This document shows positions 24,601 to 36,037 of a DNA stretch of 64,000 nt, one piece after another. The notes under the pieces are model-generated. The model was not told the origin of the DNA. It saw only the letters and a program-made list of their open reading frames with translations, and searched no databases. The position numbers and the translations under genes were made by a program. The DNA comes from Deroplatys truncata (Eukaryota; Arthropoda; Insecta; Mantodea; Mantidae), in the NCBI GenBank assembly GCA_030765065.1, contig CM060987.1, forward strand, positions 76,933,833 through 76,997,832, written 5' to 3'. How positions within the stretch are numbered: position 1 is the stretch's first letter; each line of letters begins with the position of its first letter.

Positions 24601-25739
24601 AAGCCTACTTCTACCGATAACATAAATAAATTGATAGTATTCCGTAATTTAACTTAGCTTAACAGTATATAACAATATTTCTAGACCCGTGACAACAAAC
24701 ATGAGTTTAAAAACCGAAATTAAATTACCAAAGAGAGTATACGAGTAGTGTTTGTTGATGTAATTAAAATGAGAGAAAGTTTCAGTTTTTCTTCCTAGTT
24801 TTAGAACATTGATCATCGCGGCGGTGACCGCATTTAGTCTTTCTTATCCAAGAGACATATAGATATCTTCAAGTAAATCACATGAATATAACTGAATCTA
24901 TTGAGATTATAAAAACAAACGAACCGCCAATATAGGCAAGTGAATGTTTTCCCTCTCCACAGTCGAATCGAATGATGGAAATAAAGTATAGGCACACTGG
25001 AGGAATAAATTTTCTTGGTTTTCAAGTTTATAAACTTAAGCTGCATGCTGTTAATTAATTGTTGGTTGTTGTTAGTTTTCCATGATTGTTATCATATGCA
25101 ATGACATACATAATTTTCAAACTATCTAAATTCTCAGGTCACGAAAAGGACAAGAATATTGATATAGATTATTAGAAAACTGCGAATTTCTTTTTCTAGC
25201 ACTATTTCACGAATAAACTGAGCTAATAAAACACAAAATACGGTAATGTTGAAAACGTTTACAATAAAAATTAACTCAAAACAGTGCCCACTGCAGCTAT
25301 AATTTTATGTTAGCCAACATACCTATTGGACATGAATAAAAGGTTACGCACACTGTAACAAAATTTTAAAATCTTTTCCGCTTACCTTTCTGATGTTAGG
25401 TGTTAAAAATATTAGTGATGTACTATTCCAACACTTTTCCATTTCCTAAACTTTCACTTGATGACACTGTTGAAATTTATCTCAAACATTCTTCTAATTT
25501 GATTTGGTTTTCAGAGCCTATCGATTTAATTGATTTATTTCCTGTATCATAGCTGGAGCTAAAATTTTCAACATCATGTTGTAGTTTGAACTCATATTAT
25601 AGTTTATTTCAACAATAGTCCACCTTCCACCGATTTTACGTTGTTTGTTTCTCTTATCAGTCAAAAAGTTTTTCATTGTTAAAAACGCTTGTTCTTTACA
25701 GTAACGGGCGACAAAAATCAAACAAATGAACAAACTTGA
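24601..25739. other. Unassigned AT-rich sequence
   Basis: Frames at 24834-25046 and 25518-25733 (minus) have no family features. Confidence 0.35.
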
Positions 25740-25864
25740 GCGTGATTATGGACTCGGCAAGGATTGTGGCAGGAGATACTAGTTTTTGAAGTATATCTCA
25801 GACATGAAGGGTATCACATAGTTTCCTCAGATGAATCTCGGTACGACACTCATGATGTTGTAAG

Positions 25865-25995
25865 AAAGGTTGGGATGATGGTGGTTCACCGACAAGGTAG
25901 CTGGGCTCCTAAACGCGAGGTGTACGGTTCAAATATTGCAGGACTGTAATCCCTGACCGAGGTTTTTTCCAGGCTTTCTTCTGTACCCATAACTG
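25865..25995 (+). mobile_element. tRNA-derived SINE, degenerate
   Basis: ATGGTGGTTCACCGACAAGGTAG (about 25878-25900) is A-box-like and TACGGTTCAAATATTGCAGG (25922-25941) B-box-like. The following ACCGAGGTTTTTTCCAGG resembles a SINE body. Confidence 0.45.
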
Positions 25996-26189
25996 GAAAA
26001 TGCCAAAGAGGCATCCTAACTTAGACCTTGAAGTTTCCTTCCCAAATTTCTTTTCCCAAATACTATTTCATTTGATGTATCGCTTGTCTCATCGCCTATG
26101 GTTTCGTATGAAGCAAGAGCGGGGTTAAACACTGTTTAAGACGATGAAAGTTATTCAAGCTACCTTCCAGCCACTGTGTTCCGTGGAAA

Positions 26190-26620
26190 ACCAATAATTA
26201 TACTACATGCTGGTGTTACTCAGGGTTGGATTGAGGGCTGCTTATGTTCGGGAATCCCTGTCTGTGCATCACGAGATGAACAATGAAATATTTGAAGCTA
26301 GTTACCATTCAAGACTGAAGGTTAACATGTCCAGCAGAAAGGTTGAAATACAAAATTCATGGTATGTATATCATAATTTGTAAGCATATAGCCCGGTTCC
26401 TTCAAAAGCCGTATTTTAGGAGAAAATTCAGGGGTCATTTTAAAGAAAGAGTATGTAATACATAAAATCGTAAAAGATCATGGGCAAGAAGTTCTCAGAT
26501 TACCGCTGTACCATTGCTGTCTTGATCCACTTGAGTTAATATGGACACGCTTTAAACCTGAGATAAGAAAGCGGAATGTGACTCCTTCTGCAAGTGTCAG
26601 CGTTTGTAAAATGTTAAGAT
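26190..26620 (+). pseudogene. DDE transposase fragment (Tc1/IS630-like), decayed
   Basis: One plus-strand frame gives GKPIIILHAGVTQGWIEG (about 26191-26244), resembling the strand that precedes the second catalytic residue in a common arthropod DDE family. After frame changes NEIFEASY follows (about 26284). Then GQEVLRLPLYHCCLDPLELI (about 26486-26545) and WTRFKPEIRKRNVTPSASV match the block with the last catalytic acid (LDPLELIW, where E is the acid). Stops and frameshifts separate the pieces. The assignment rests on motif order only. Confidence 0.5.
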
Positions 26621-26904
26621 AAAGTGAAAATAATATATATTCAAGTGTATGGGAAAGAGGTGTACAGCACACTATAGAAGTACAGAGAAAATATCAGCTG
26701 TGAGATGTTTCACAATAAAATTCTTCATTTATACCCTTTCTTTTCTACTTCGTTGATATCACAAGGTGTTACAGGATGATCCGACTTATGCTCAAGTATT
26801 ATGTGTGCATTTGCGTTGTTATATACCTTGCTATATCTTCCTGCCGAAAGCACAAAATTAAACCACGTTCTGAAACTTGAACACCTGCCTTGGGAGTGAT
26901 AACT

Positions 26905-27500
26905 TCCTTTTTACTTTCTCTAGCAGGTACATTGTAGGTAGAGAACGTATTGCATTCCACCCAGATATTTGATACTGAGATTTTACCGGAAATATATGTC
27001 TTGAGGCCTCCTGAATCCATAAAAAGCATTTTTTTTCTTCAGAAAACGATCCACATGTGTGTGTATGTCTGTGAACAACGTAACTCAAAACACGAGAAGT
27101 CGGATATATACCAATCTTGGTATTTAGGTTCAGCACCTAAATACCAGCACCCTGTCATAGATGCGACACGAAGATTTTAAAGAAAATTCCCCTACCCCAA
27201 ACTACCCTTTACATGAAACATTTTTCGATTTTTTTTATTTTCTAAAGTATGACTAACTATTTTGATTAAATACCACATACTAAATATATTTACATGAAAA
27301 ATAAAATGTATATATGGAATTTTCTGGGAATAGTTTGTGAAGTCCTCTTCTTTCGGAAGGAATTTTATATATCTTGCAAAAATGGTAAACGTTAAGTGAA
27401 AACATACTACACAAAAAGTTTAGATATCTTTAAAACACACGATTTATTTCAAATAACTTTTTTGATGTACCAGCCATTTATGAAATATCCATTATTAATG
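26905..27500 (+). mobile_element. TG-core dispersed repeat, copy on the plus strand
   Basis: Starts with TTTTTACTTTCTCTAG (about 26909) and has ATTGCATTCCACCC (26949). It continues with TACCGGAAATATATG, GAGGCCTCCTGAATCC, a GTGTGTGTATG core, GAACAACGTAACTCAAAACACG and GATGCGACACGAAG. It parallels the copy at 29.7 kb almost phrase by phrase. The far end merges into the foldback element at 27.56 kb and is not preserved. Confidence 0.65.
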
Positions 27501-27559
27501 GTTCGATTTATAGAATACTTTGTCATTCTTTTAAGTCCAATGGTTTTCAGTTGTTTCTT

Positions 27560-27815
27560 AGATTTCATGGAAACAGTCGTGTTTTGTTTGGAGGGCGTTA
27601 TGATGGACATTTTAGGGTCAATTTAAGTTGACCCTAAATGTAGGTTCCCATTTTAAAAAATTAAATTGACCATCCTAATGCTCTCCAAACAAAACATTAC
27701 TATTTGCATTTACTTTTCCCCATAATATCAAGCAACTTTTATACAAGACGTTTCTTTCTACAACGCTGAGTTTTGGAGATATTGTACAGTCTCAACTTAA
27801 ATGTTCCACCCTGTA
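27560..27815 (+). mobile_element. TA-flanked foldback element (MITE-like), copy 2
   Basis: GTTTTGTTTGGAGGGCGTTATG is followed by a TCAATTTAAGTTGACCCT hairpin and then the inverse CTCCAAACAAAAC. Next comes CATTTACTTTTCCCCATAAT and the right terminus GTTCCACCCTGTA (27803-27815), as in copies 1 and 3. The left terminal part is missing or unrecognisable. Confidence 0.6.
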
Positions 27816-29083
27816 TGGATCCCGGATACAAAGCGGAACGTTCTCGAAAGAGAGGTTACTAGAAACTGCCGAGAGGAATCTTCTGGAGCAGTAATTATTC
27901 AAACTGCGAGGAAGTGGCAGATGGGTAATGGGTTTGTTGCGTGGACTGTTGTTCTGAATAGTTGGCCAATATTGTCACCCAAATGGTCATGTAAAACGGG
28001 CCGGGATAGCGCCGTGGTCACAATATCTTTTAAGTTACATTTTTGTTGAAATATAACTTCCATTCTTTAAGTATCAATGTGAGTGTGTTTAATAGTAAGA
28101 AACCACGTTAAGAAATCCCACAGTTCAGCGAGCATAACACCGTAATTTGTTTCTAAATTCAAATCCCACGATATGAACAAGGAAATTATAAAGAGTTGTG
28201 AAATGAAACAAAGAGAAATCCCAATTATCTGTATAGGATAAAGTACGCAGTTATTGCCATTGACCTGCAAATCAGTGATTAATTTTCTTCTGTTGTATTT
28301 AATGCCCAGTTTTTCTGGTATTAATGAATTTGTCTAATAGATATAAGAAATGCTAAAACAATTTTTGGATTTACTGATGAACCATGCCATTTTTAAATAC
28401 TAATCATAGGGGTTATGAAACATTTCCATTTCATTTCAGAGCTACATTTGTATTTCTCATCTGAAGAGAGCTGTTTTTAGATGTTCAATAATCATTAAAT
28501 GTTTATGAAGAACCAAGAACTTGCCCGACTTTTGTTCTAATACCATAACGATAAACTCTGACACCTCTGAAAATGTTGAATATGTTTATTTCGTCACATA
28601 AATTAATAGTGCAAAATGGGAAAAGATAATAAAAATATCTTTACAAATTTAGTATAATTAAAGTCCCGTAAAAATTGCAATGCGTTCCACAAAAGTAGAT
28701 AAAACCTCAAGGAAAGGGAGAAACTTTTCATGATTGGAGAGAAAGGTTAATTGAAATTGTTTTAAACCAAACGAAGAAATCACTATACAAATTACCGTTA
28801 CACTCTATCAAAATTATTTATATTGCCACCTACCGAAGTTCACCACTATGCCTGCCTAAACCAGAATCCTGGCTACAACTGAGAGCGTAATGTTCTCCTC
28901 CTCAGATAGAACAAACACCTTAACGGAGAGAACTATTTCACAATGAAAGACATTATAAACATGTGGAGTTGACCAGGGCGGATGACGATGTCACGCATAG
29001 ATTCCAGAGGCCAAGTGATACAGAGGTCCCATGACGCTGCACAGGACGAAAGAAGAAGGCCCAGAATTTAGATGGAAGTATGG
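27816..29083. other. Unassigned sequence
   Basis: No gene recognised; frames at 27801-28049 and 28067-28270 are without family motifs. Confidence 0.35.
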
Positions 29084-29274
29084 TACGAGGGCTGATCAAC
29101 AAAGACTGAGACTGATTTTTTCGTGTAGCTGCCGTGATAGTTTCGTATCTGTAACATAAATATTTGAAAAGAGCAGGTTTTTATGTATAATGTTGGTAGG
29201 CGGCAGCACTCTCGTATTGGTAGGTTGGTAGTAATGCTCTATTTTGTAGACCCTACGTGCATTTCGCATACCAG

Positions 29275-29708
29275 ACAACGGAGGTGATGCATTTTTTAAA
29301 TCGATTATCACCGGTGATGAGTCATGGCTGCATCATTATTATCCTGAAGGAAAACAAGCCAGCACAGTGTGGAAATCACCAGGTTCTCCAACACCAAAAA
29401 GGGCAAAAGTTGTTCCATCTGCAGGGAAAGTGATGGTGATCACATTATTTTTACTGTAATGGAATGATTTACCAGCATACAATTCCCCCTCACACTACTG
29501 TTACAGCGGCATACTACACGTCAGTATTGGCTACACTGAGGAAGCACATTGCAAAGAAACGACCAGAGCTTTCTCGGACTGGGTGGCGACTTCATCATGA
29601 CAATGCACGGCCTCACGTCGCAAATCAAGTCATCCTGTTTCTGGCTCGATTCAACTTTACCTGTGTACCACATCCACCATATAGCCCCGATCTGTATCCT
29701 GTGACATT
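29275..29708 (+). pseudogene. Mariner transposase, central part, truncated
   Basis: FFKSIITGDESWLHHYYPEG (about 29291-29350) carries the first catalytic aspartate. It is followed by SPGSPTPKRAKVVPSAGKVM. A frameshift near 29455 moves the reading to the frame starting at 29464. That frame has GWRLHHDNARPHVANQ with the second aspartate and PHPPYSPDLYPVT just before the break. The third aspartate, expected two residues after P in DLYP, reads T. The N-terminal DNA-binding region is absent upstream. Reading resumes at about 30592 beyond the inserted repeat. Confidence 0.8.
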
Positions 29709-30591
29709 TTTACTTTCTCTACTACGTATGGTAAGTAGGGGAAGTATTGCATTCCACCCAAAAATTCGATACCGAGATTTCACCGGAAATACATGTTTTG
29801 AGACCTCCTGAATCCAAAAAAAGCATTTTTGGAAACATGTCCGTGTGTGTGTCTGTGTGTCTGTGTGTGTGTGTGTCTGTGTGTGTGTCTGTGTGTCTGT
29901 GAACAGCATAACTCAAAAACGAACAGTCGGATAAGCACCAAACTTGGTATTTAGGTTCAGTATCTTCCAGAGATGCGACACGAAGGTTTTCAAGAAAATC
30001 CCCCCACCCCAGACTACCCTTTACATGGAAGATTTTTCGAAAATTTTAATTTTCTCAAAAATGGCTCTAACGATTTTGATGAAAATATCATATGTTTAAG
30101 ATAATGTCATGAGAAATGAAATGTATATCTCGAAATTTCTGGGAATGTCTCCAAAAGTATTCTTCATTGTCAACGACTTTTGCATAACTGGTAAACCATA
30201 AGAGATAGACAAAATTTTACTACACAAAAAATGTAGATCGCGTTAAAATACACAACTTATATCATATACATTTCTTTTGTTGAGTGAACCGTTTTCGAGA
30301 TATTGCTTGTTATTTCCTTAAATTTTCCAATACTTATACTTTTTCTCAAATTCGTTATTCATTTTTTTGTGTCCTAGACATGCAAAGAGAATGGAATGCT
30401 CCACATAGCAACCAGCGATAAAATATTTGACTATCGCTTAAAAGCTACCATATTCCCCTTGCATCTACAAGAAAATTACCAATAATATCGACATCTCGAT
30501 ATCTCGATTAACATGAAGCATATTGAGAATAAGCGTTTGTAAAAATAGATTGTACAAGAGTAGAGAAAGTCATGTGAGTGTAACACATCAG
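29709..30591 (+). mobile_element. TG-core dispersed repeat inserted into the mariner
   Basis: Starts TTTACTTTCTCTACTACG and ends GTAGAGAAAGTCATGTGAGTG then TAACACATCAGA. It contains ATTGCATTCCACCC, a TG/TC-rich core (29848-29900) and GTGAACAGCATAACTCAAAA, and is followed by AT-rich sequence with ATAAGAGATAGACAAA-type phrases shared with 34.6 kb. Mariner coding sequence lies directly on both sides, so this copy gives the clearest element boundaries. A T-rich run occurs at both junctions and may include the target duplication. Confidence 0.75.
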
Positions 30592-30806
30592 ATTTTTTTA
30601 TTCCCATCACTAAAGTCAAAGCTTAGGGGTATTCGATTTGAGAAGCAGTGCTCAAGAAAAGTGAGGCGATTCTCAAGGACCTGACAAAGAATGGTCTGCA
30701 GCACGTGTTCAAGGACTGGCAGAGACGCTATAAAAGGTGCATTGAAGTAGGAGGGGACTACTTTGAAAAAGATCATGTAAACAATGAATTGGAGTAATAA
30801 ACATCT
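30592..30806 (+). pseudogene. Mariner transposase, C-terminal part
   Basis: Reading resumes with FLFPSLKSKLRGIRFEKQ (about 30596-30650), which continues the DFFLFP block that the insertion interrupts. After frame changes the characteristic end GLQHVFKDWQRRYKRCIEVG then GDYFEK is seen up to about 30795. It stops about 40 bp before the right inverted repeat. Confidence 0.75.
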
Positions 30807-30849
30807 GTGGAAAAAAACCAGTCTCAGTCTGTGTTGATCAGCCCTCGTA

Positions 30850-32397
30850 GTTTCGATTCCAGCAAATAAAATAGGCAAACATATAAACCATAGAACTAAG
30901 ATTTGTGTTTTTCTGGGCCGCAGACATTACAAACATCCAGTCGCAGCATCCGCAGTTAACCGGCAATTAATGCATTTGTTGTTTTTCTTTTTTAAACTAA
31001 AATGTAGTTTTTAGTAGATTGGGTTTCTCAGTCAGATTGGGTTCCTATGACAGCATTTTACGAGTACTGCCATGACCCGAAGTTGAGTGTATGGTGCAAT
31101 ACACATTAACGTAAAATAAATCAAACCACTGAAAGCCATTCTTTAAAAATTGTATCTTTATTTTCTTAATTTATTTCTAAGTCACCTTTTAACACGTTCG
31201 CTATTTTGAGCGAAAATACAATGAGGATATACATTCTACGTTTTGTCGCGGTTTTTGCTTAGGTCGAGACACATGAATTTGTAAGCATTAAAGGCAGGAC
31301 GGAAGGAAAAAGGTTACACTGTTACTGGACTATAGGCAGCGATGTCGCAGGTAACAAACCAGCCCCGGTCTCTTGTGCAGTCTTTTGGCGTTTGCAGACA
31401 TTACTCAGACTGGTTCTTACTTGCCTGGCAGTGCCACCTCGGCGTTTTTGTTTACATTCTTTGTAGTAATAATGATTTCACTGTAGGTAACTTGAAGCCA
31501 TCTGTTTAAGAATTCTTATGCCTGCTTATGTCACTCCAAATCGTTTTTATGGGTGAAGACATTTATTGAGCGCTGACTTTCCGTATCAAAGATTGCGGTT
31601 TCGAATCTTAAATAGGACGAGGAGTGTTAAAATGCGATAGCGCTATGTCTGCAAATTACTGGCATCCAAAAAAGGCCTGCAGAACAAATTCCAGCATACT
31701 GGTGGCGATGACATGACTGTAATTGCTATCGTGGTCAAATAAACGCAACGATTGACAATATCATCGTAGACCTTTCACATTTTAATTGACAAATCAATAG
31801 CATATCACACTATAAGTTCGGTAAGAGAATATTATAGAATCGTGGAAAATATTTTAATTTTTATCCCCGAAATACTGTCAAGTACCTCAGTCGCATGTAG
31901 CGAAACGTGTTTTATACTCAAGTATATTCTGGAAACTAAGGGCAGAAAACGCAAGATATTACAAAAGCAATATTAGTTTACCAAAGTTTTGTCTTAAGAT
32001 CCAAGACAGGTTTGAAACAATGGGTAACGTCTCCAAATGCAAGCCACTAGGAATGTCGCGCTCCTTACAACATAATATGCATTGACGACTTTCACAGTTG
32101 CTACTTTGTGTCGACAGAGTGTAACAAGACTTTTTTTAACCTGTGAGATGAAGAATGTGGGTAAACATTCGTCAAAAGCAGGCCGCGTATTTTTCTTTTC
32201 TGTTTATGACTGTATATTCCTTAGCCTTGAAAACAGCGAATCATTTGAACCTGCGCATATGCGGTGATAACTTTGCAACGGTTTCGCACTAAACAACTTT
32301 AAAACGGTTATTTTGAGTAGAATTTATGGATAGTCATTGCCAAAACTACAGTTTGGAAAAGGTTCCTTTTCATCTCAAGGAGAATCACGTATTGTCA
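30850..32397. other. Unassigned sequence with one SINE-like B box
   Basis: At 31604-31622 GATTGCGGTTTCGAATCTT resembles a B box preceded by a D-arm-like ATTGAGCGCTGAC, possibly a decayed SINE. Nothing else is recognised. Confidence 0.3.
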
Positions 32398-32885
32398 CGT
32401 ATACTGATGAGAGGTGCAATAAATTATAATACATTTTGGAGATTTATTTAGAGTTATGCAAATCTTGTAATTCTAAGCAACCATACCTTATATAAAACGC
32501 CATGGAGGTCACCTGCAACATTAGGTGCTCTGCATTATGCCTTAGGCTTTACCAAATGTGGTGTGTCGCCGCCCTAGGTTCGAATTGTCATAGTGAATAG
32601 TAACAAAGTATTTCAATTGCTCTAAAACATTCCTAGTGACGCAAGGCAGGTCAGGGTGCAACTTAATACTGTGCAAGTTTGCACGTAGCCCTGAGGAAGT
32701 TGATGTCGTGGCAATATCCATTGGGATTGCCATAGGTAGTGGCTAACCCTTACAACGAGCTGCTAAATTTCACAATGTGAGAAATAATTTGGAATATAAT
32801 GTTGCTTGGAATCACAAAATTTACATAACTCTAAATAAATCTCCAAAATCTACCATAATTTATTGCACCTCTTATCAGTATACGT
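32398..32885. mobile_element. Foldback element with inverted repeats of about 87 bp
   Basis: The left arm begins ACGTATACTGATGAGAGGTG (32397-32416), with CAATAAATTAT and GGAGATTTATTTAGAGTTAT following. It is inverted at the right arm, which reads ATAACTCTAAATAAATCTCC (32824-32843) and ends CACCTCTTATCAGTATACGT at 32885. The arms differ by scattered substitutions. The interior of about 310 bp includes CTAGGTTCGAATTGTC, a B-box-like motif, and no coding sequence. The 63-codon frame at 32542-32733 lies within it and is not supported. Confidence 0.75.
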
Positions 32886-33514
32886 AGCACTATATCCAAT
32901 TATAGAGATAAAAAAGAAATTAAAATATTGTTGTACTTGCGTTGTGCAAAATTAAAGCTTATGACCTCCTTCCTTAATGAAATCCAGTGGACAGTTGTAA
33001 TTTGTGCTTCATTTGGACTGGTATACAACATAATAGTAGAAAATATTACTTATGGAGTATATATGTGAAGAATGAAACAACATCATCCGTTAATGTGCCA
33101 AAATCAGTTCTCTGTATGTGCAGTATTTTAACTGGTATGTTCATTACGCCCCTAAACTATGCCTTATTTCTCTTACTTACAAAGATGATATGAAACACTC
33201 AAGATCAAAGTCAAATATTTTACACTAACTGTAATAAACGGGGCGGTTGGAAGCAAATAAATCTGCACTGAGGCTTTGATCGAACACCGTCCTTTGATTC
33301 TACATCACAACCATTATACAACAGGGTCTCTCTCTGCTCGCCTCTTTTCGGTTTGAAGTGTTGCGGCCAGTGGCGTGCAATTAAACCATTGGTTTCCTGG
33401 TTAAGATTGTATCTACATCATACTGTGTGCAGGAAGTTCATGCAGTGTGACTCATAAATATCATGTATGTATGTATGTTTCTATATGTGTGCATATGTGT
33501 ATTGTACCAAATGA
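32886..33514. other. Unassigned sequence with a short ATGT run
   Basis: A small ATGT microsatellite-like run lies near 33463-33478. No gene is recognised. Confidence 0.35.
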
Positions 33515-34060
33515 TAACACCAGTTCTGTAAAAACACACTTTATTTATCACTCCCCGTAACATAAACGTTACACTTGAGTCACTTTGGCACGCACTCCGA
33601 ATACAATACAGCTTACCCTTCGAATAAAATCACAACTAAACTGCTGAACTGCACGACTCACAACTGACTGCTGAGTTACATTTCACAATTAAACTGCACT
33701 GTCCACTTGTCACTTTTAACAGCATACAACTGAATTGAACTCAACACTCGACTGCCCGTCTGGTAGAGTGCCCTGTATACAAAACAGGACCTTCTAGAAG
33801 AGAAACCCACGAGAACATGCCGAAATGAATGCTCCAGAAATGGTAAACGGCACATAAAGAGGCTTTTTATTCCACATTCACTGTTGTTCTATTGTTCCGG
33901 CCATCCTTCTTAGGCCCCACCCAGGTCCAGGACCGGCAGGTAGCTCCGCGCGCACGGTCACAGTATATACGTATACTGGTCGCAGGCAACACTTCCCCAG
34001 CAGGCTACAAAGCGAACTGAACGCTTATAAGCTTGACCACAAACCTATCAGTAATACCTA
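33515..34060 (-). mobile_element. LTR-like block, possibly a solo LTR
   Basis: Read on the minus strand this block is GC-richer than its surroundings. It has features of a retroelement LTR: an internal TATA-like stretch (the inverse of 33965-33975), a long transcribed-leader-like region, and near its 3' side GATAAATAAAGTGTG with an AATAAA signal (inverse TTTATT at 33540-33545) followed by a GTGTTTTTACAG stretch. No flanking retroviral genes, primer-binding site or TG..CA boundary could be fixed. This is a tentative call. Confidence 0.3.
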
Positions 34061-34319
34061 ATAGGGTCCTCCTATCTCCCAACTACAGCACGTGGTCCTG
34101 TCACAAGCTCCACCAAACCAACGCGTTGTTGCAATGTCATTTCTGTTATTTCTTTGATTTCAGTACGTTTTAGCAGCTGTGCTGTTCTCAGTGCTCTTCT
34201 TCCGTATTTTAGTTAAACTTATACCTGTATCTTCGGAGAAGTTATGTACTGTTCTACTTAAGGCGGTTTTGTAAGTTTAGCATGTTTAATAGTTATTTGC
34301 GTTTAACAGTTTAATTAAA

Positions 34320-34481
34320 ATGTGGAGGCCTTGTAAAACGAACCAAGTTGCTGCCCCTCCGGCCACACCAGCAAATGACTCCCTGCCGAGTACCAGTAGT
34401 GCCAGGTCCACGAAGAAAAGAGTTACAAAAACTTTGAATAAGCAAAGCCAGATTTGTGTGTGTAATGTTCATAATATGTAG
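34320..34481 (+). CDS. Short unrecognised open frame, probably a truncated gene start
   Basis: ATG at 34320, in AATTAAAATG context, opens a 53-codon frame: MWRPCKTNQVAAPPATPAND, then SLPSTSSARSTKKRVTKTLN. The first 45 codons are less AT-rich than neighbouring DNA and have the low-complexity, Ser/Thr/Pro-rich, basic composition of a disordered nuclear N terminus. The frame stops exactly where TG-core repeat sequence begins (about 34456-34482), suggesting truncation by that insertion. I do not recognise the family; the start of a transposase is one option. Confidence 0.3.
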   Translation: MWRPCKTNQVAAPPATPANDSLPSTSSARSTKKRVTKTLNKQSQICVCNVHNM

Positions 34482-35045
34482 AAAACAACCCTTTTCGAGG
34501 AAACATGTTCACTATTGTCTTAAATTTCTCAAAAAATACATAACAATTTTCATTAAAATACCACACGTTTAAGATATTTGCATGTGAAACAAAATGTGTA
34601 TCTTGAATTTTATTTTCTGGGAATAACCTGAAAACTCTTCCTCATTCCCAACTTTTTGTAAAACAGGAAACTGTAAGAGATAGACAAGGTCCTATTGTGT
34701 AAAATGCAATCTCATTAAAGGGCACAATTTATGTCAAAATGTGTTAATCATTTCAGGGAAATCCTTGTTATTAATTTTAATTATGAAATATTTGTACTTT
34801 TTACAAATGGTAATTCCCTATTTGTATTTTCCTCGTGGTCATGCTAAGAGCTTGGAATTTTAAAGTCATTATATAGTCATCTGGATTTAAAAATCCGACT
34901 ATCGCTTTATATATCCTTATTACAACGAAATGTGCAATGAAAGTTTATCCCGTTTAAGAAGTAGATAAAAGAATAACCTTTTGTAAAAGTAGTTTATAGA
35001 AGAGTGAGTAGAGATAATCATGTGAATATAACACATAAGGTCTTT
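34482..35045 (+). mobile_element. TG-core dispersed repeat, 5'-truncated copy
   Basis: Shares a series of phrases with 30.06-30.6 kb: ATTTTCATTAAAATACCACA, TTTCTGGGAATAACC, CTGTAAGAGATAGACAAGG, GACTATCGC, and the end GTAGAGATAATCATGTGAAT then ATAACACATAAGG. The TG-rich head is reduced to TTTGTGTGTGTAATG. Confidence 0.6.
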
Positions 35046-35174
35046 TGTTGTCTTTCTTTTGTCTTCCGCATTTTTACTTGTCCTGCATTTAATAATAAAG
35101 CTATTCATTTGGGTAAAAGAAACTAACATGCTTATAAATCTAACACATCTTAAACAATACACAATTCCTTCTTA

Positions 35175-36037
35175 TATGAAGGCGGATCGAAAAGTAACGC
35201 ACAATATTTTTTTTACAAAAAGTATTAATAGTTAAAGCAAAAACAAAAAAAATCACAAAATAACTTACACATTTTACCTAATTTTTAACATAGTCACCAA
35301 GTTTCTCAACACATTTCTCCCATCGTGATAACAGTTTCAATATGCTCTGTTCGTAGAAGTCCGTTTCCCTGGAGTATAGCCATCTGCGAACTGCTGATTT
35401 CACTTCCGCATCTTGCCCTTTTGCGATGTACCGCGTTAGGCGATACAAGCTCTCTTCATTCACAGGCCCTTGTGGTTGTCTGTCAGGTTCTTAGGCACCC
35501 AGTGAGCACTAACTTTATGAAATTTCAACATGTCATGTACAATATCGTATGTACACTACACCACAGGAAATGTTGCGATAATGTTCAAATTTGCACACGC
35601 CGGTCATTCAAAATTGCCACCTCAATGCCTCCGACATTCTAAGGGGTTGCAGCTGATAACGGTCTCCCGGAGCGTGGCGAATCACTAAGGTTCACACGGC
35701 CTTCTAGGAAGAATGCACACCACCTGGAGACATTGCTATGGTCCTTATAATCATCCCCATACACGCCACGCATGTCCCTGTGAATATCACTCGGTTTATG
35801 ACCTTTGGCCCACAAATATCGAACCACACCTCTGTGCTCTTCACACGTGGACGACAGTAAAATGCGCGCCATTTTTGTTGCGCAGTTCACGCTTCTCTCG
35901 CTAGAGCTGCACATGAAACAAGAAATACCCTCTGCAGCAAAAACTTCAAACTATATCTGTGTGAAATTGCAACATTCCAGCTGCAATATCAAGGCAGAAA
36001 AGAAATGTTGTGCGTTACTTTTCGATCCGTCCTGGTA
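35175..36037 (-). mobile_element. Mariner transposon with internal deletion
   Basis: Inverted ends are GGCGGATCGAAAAGTAACGC (from 35181) and its inverse at the right, reading GCGTTACTTTTCGATCCGTC. The right terminus is at TA 36036-36037. Transposase sequence on the minus strand includes the N- and C-terminal parts only. Total length 863 bp is shorter than a complete mariner of about 1.3 kb. Confidence 0.85.
35278..35914 (-). pseudogene. Mariner transposase lacking its catalytic core
   Basis: The N-terminal open frame (35914 to 35639) contains EHRGVVRYLWAKGHKPSDIH and NVSRWCAFFLEGR, the first helix-turn-helix, and RSGRP, the linker before the second. After a frame change, DIVHDMLKFHKVSAHWVPKN (about 35560-35500) is the end of the second DNA-binding domain. 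It then jumps to the C-terminal frame (35463 to 35278), ending LLSRWEKCVEKLGDYVKN. Everything carrying the three catalytic aspartates is missing, so this is a deletion derivative that could move only with help. Confidence 0.8.

Larger units (their letters stand above)
29084..30849 (+). mobile_element. Mariner transposon interrupted by another repeat
   Basis: The outer ends form a 31 bp inverted repeat with one mismatch: TACGAGGGCTGATCAACA at 29084 and its inverse ending at 30849. Between them lie two parts of one mariner transposase (29275-29708 and 30592-30806), split by a TG-core repeat of about 0.88 kb. Without the insert the element would be about 0.88 kb. That is shorter than a complete mariner, because the N-terminal coding part is deleted. 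Confidence 0.85.

Noticed and set aside
30588..30878. 96-codon minus-strand open frame
   Set aside because: It is antisense to the C-terminal part of the mariner transposase and its terminal inverted repeat.
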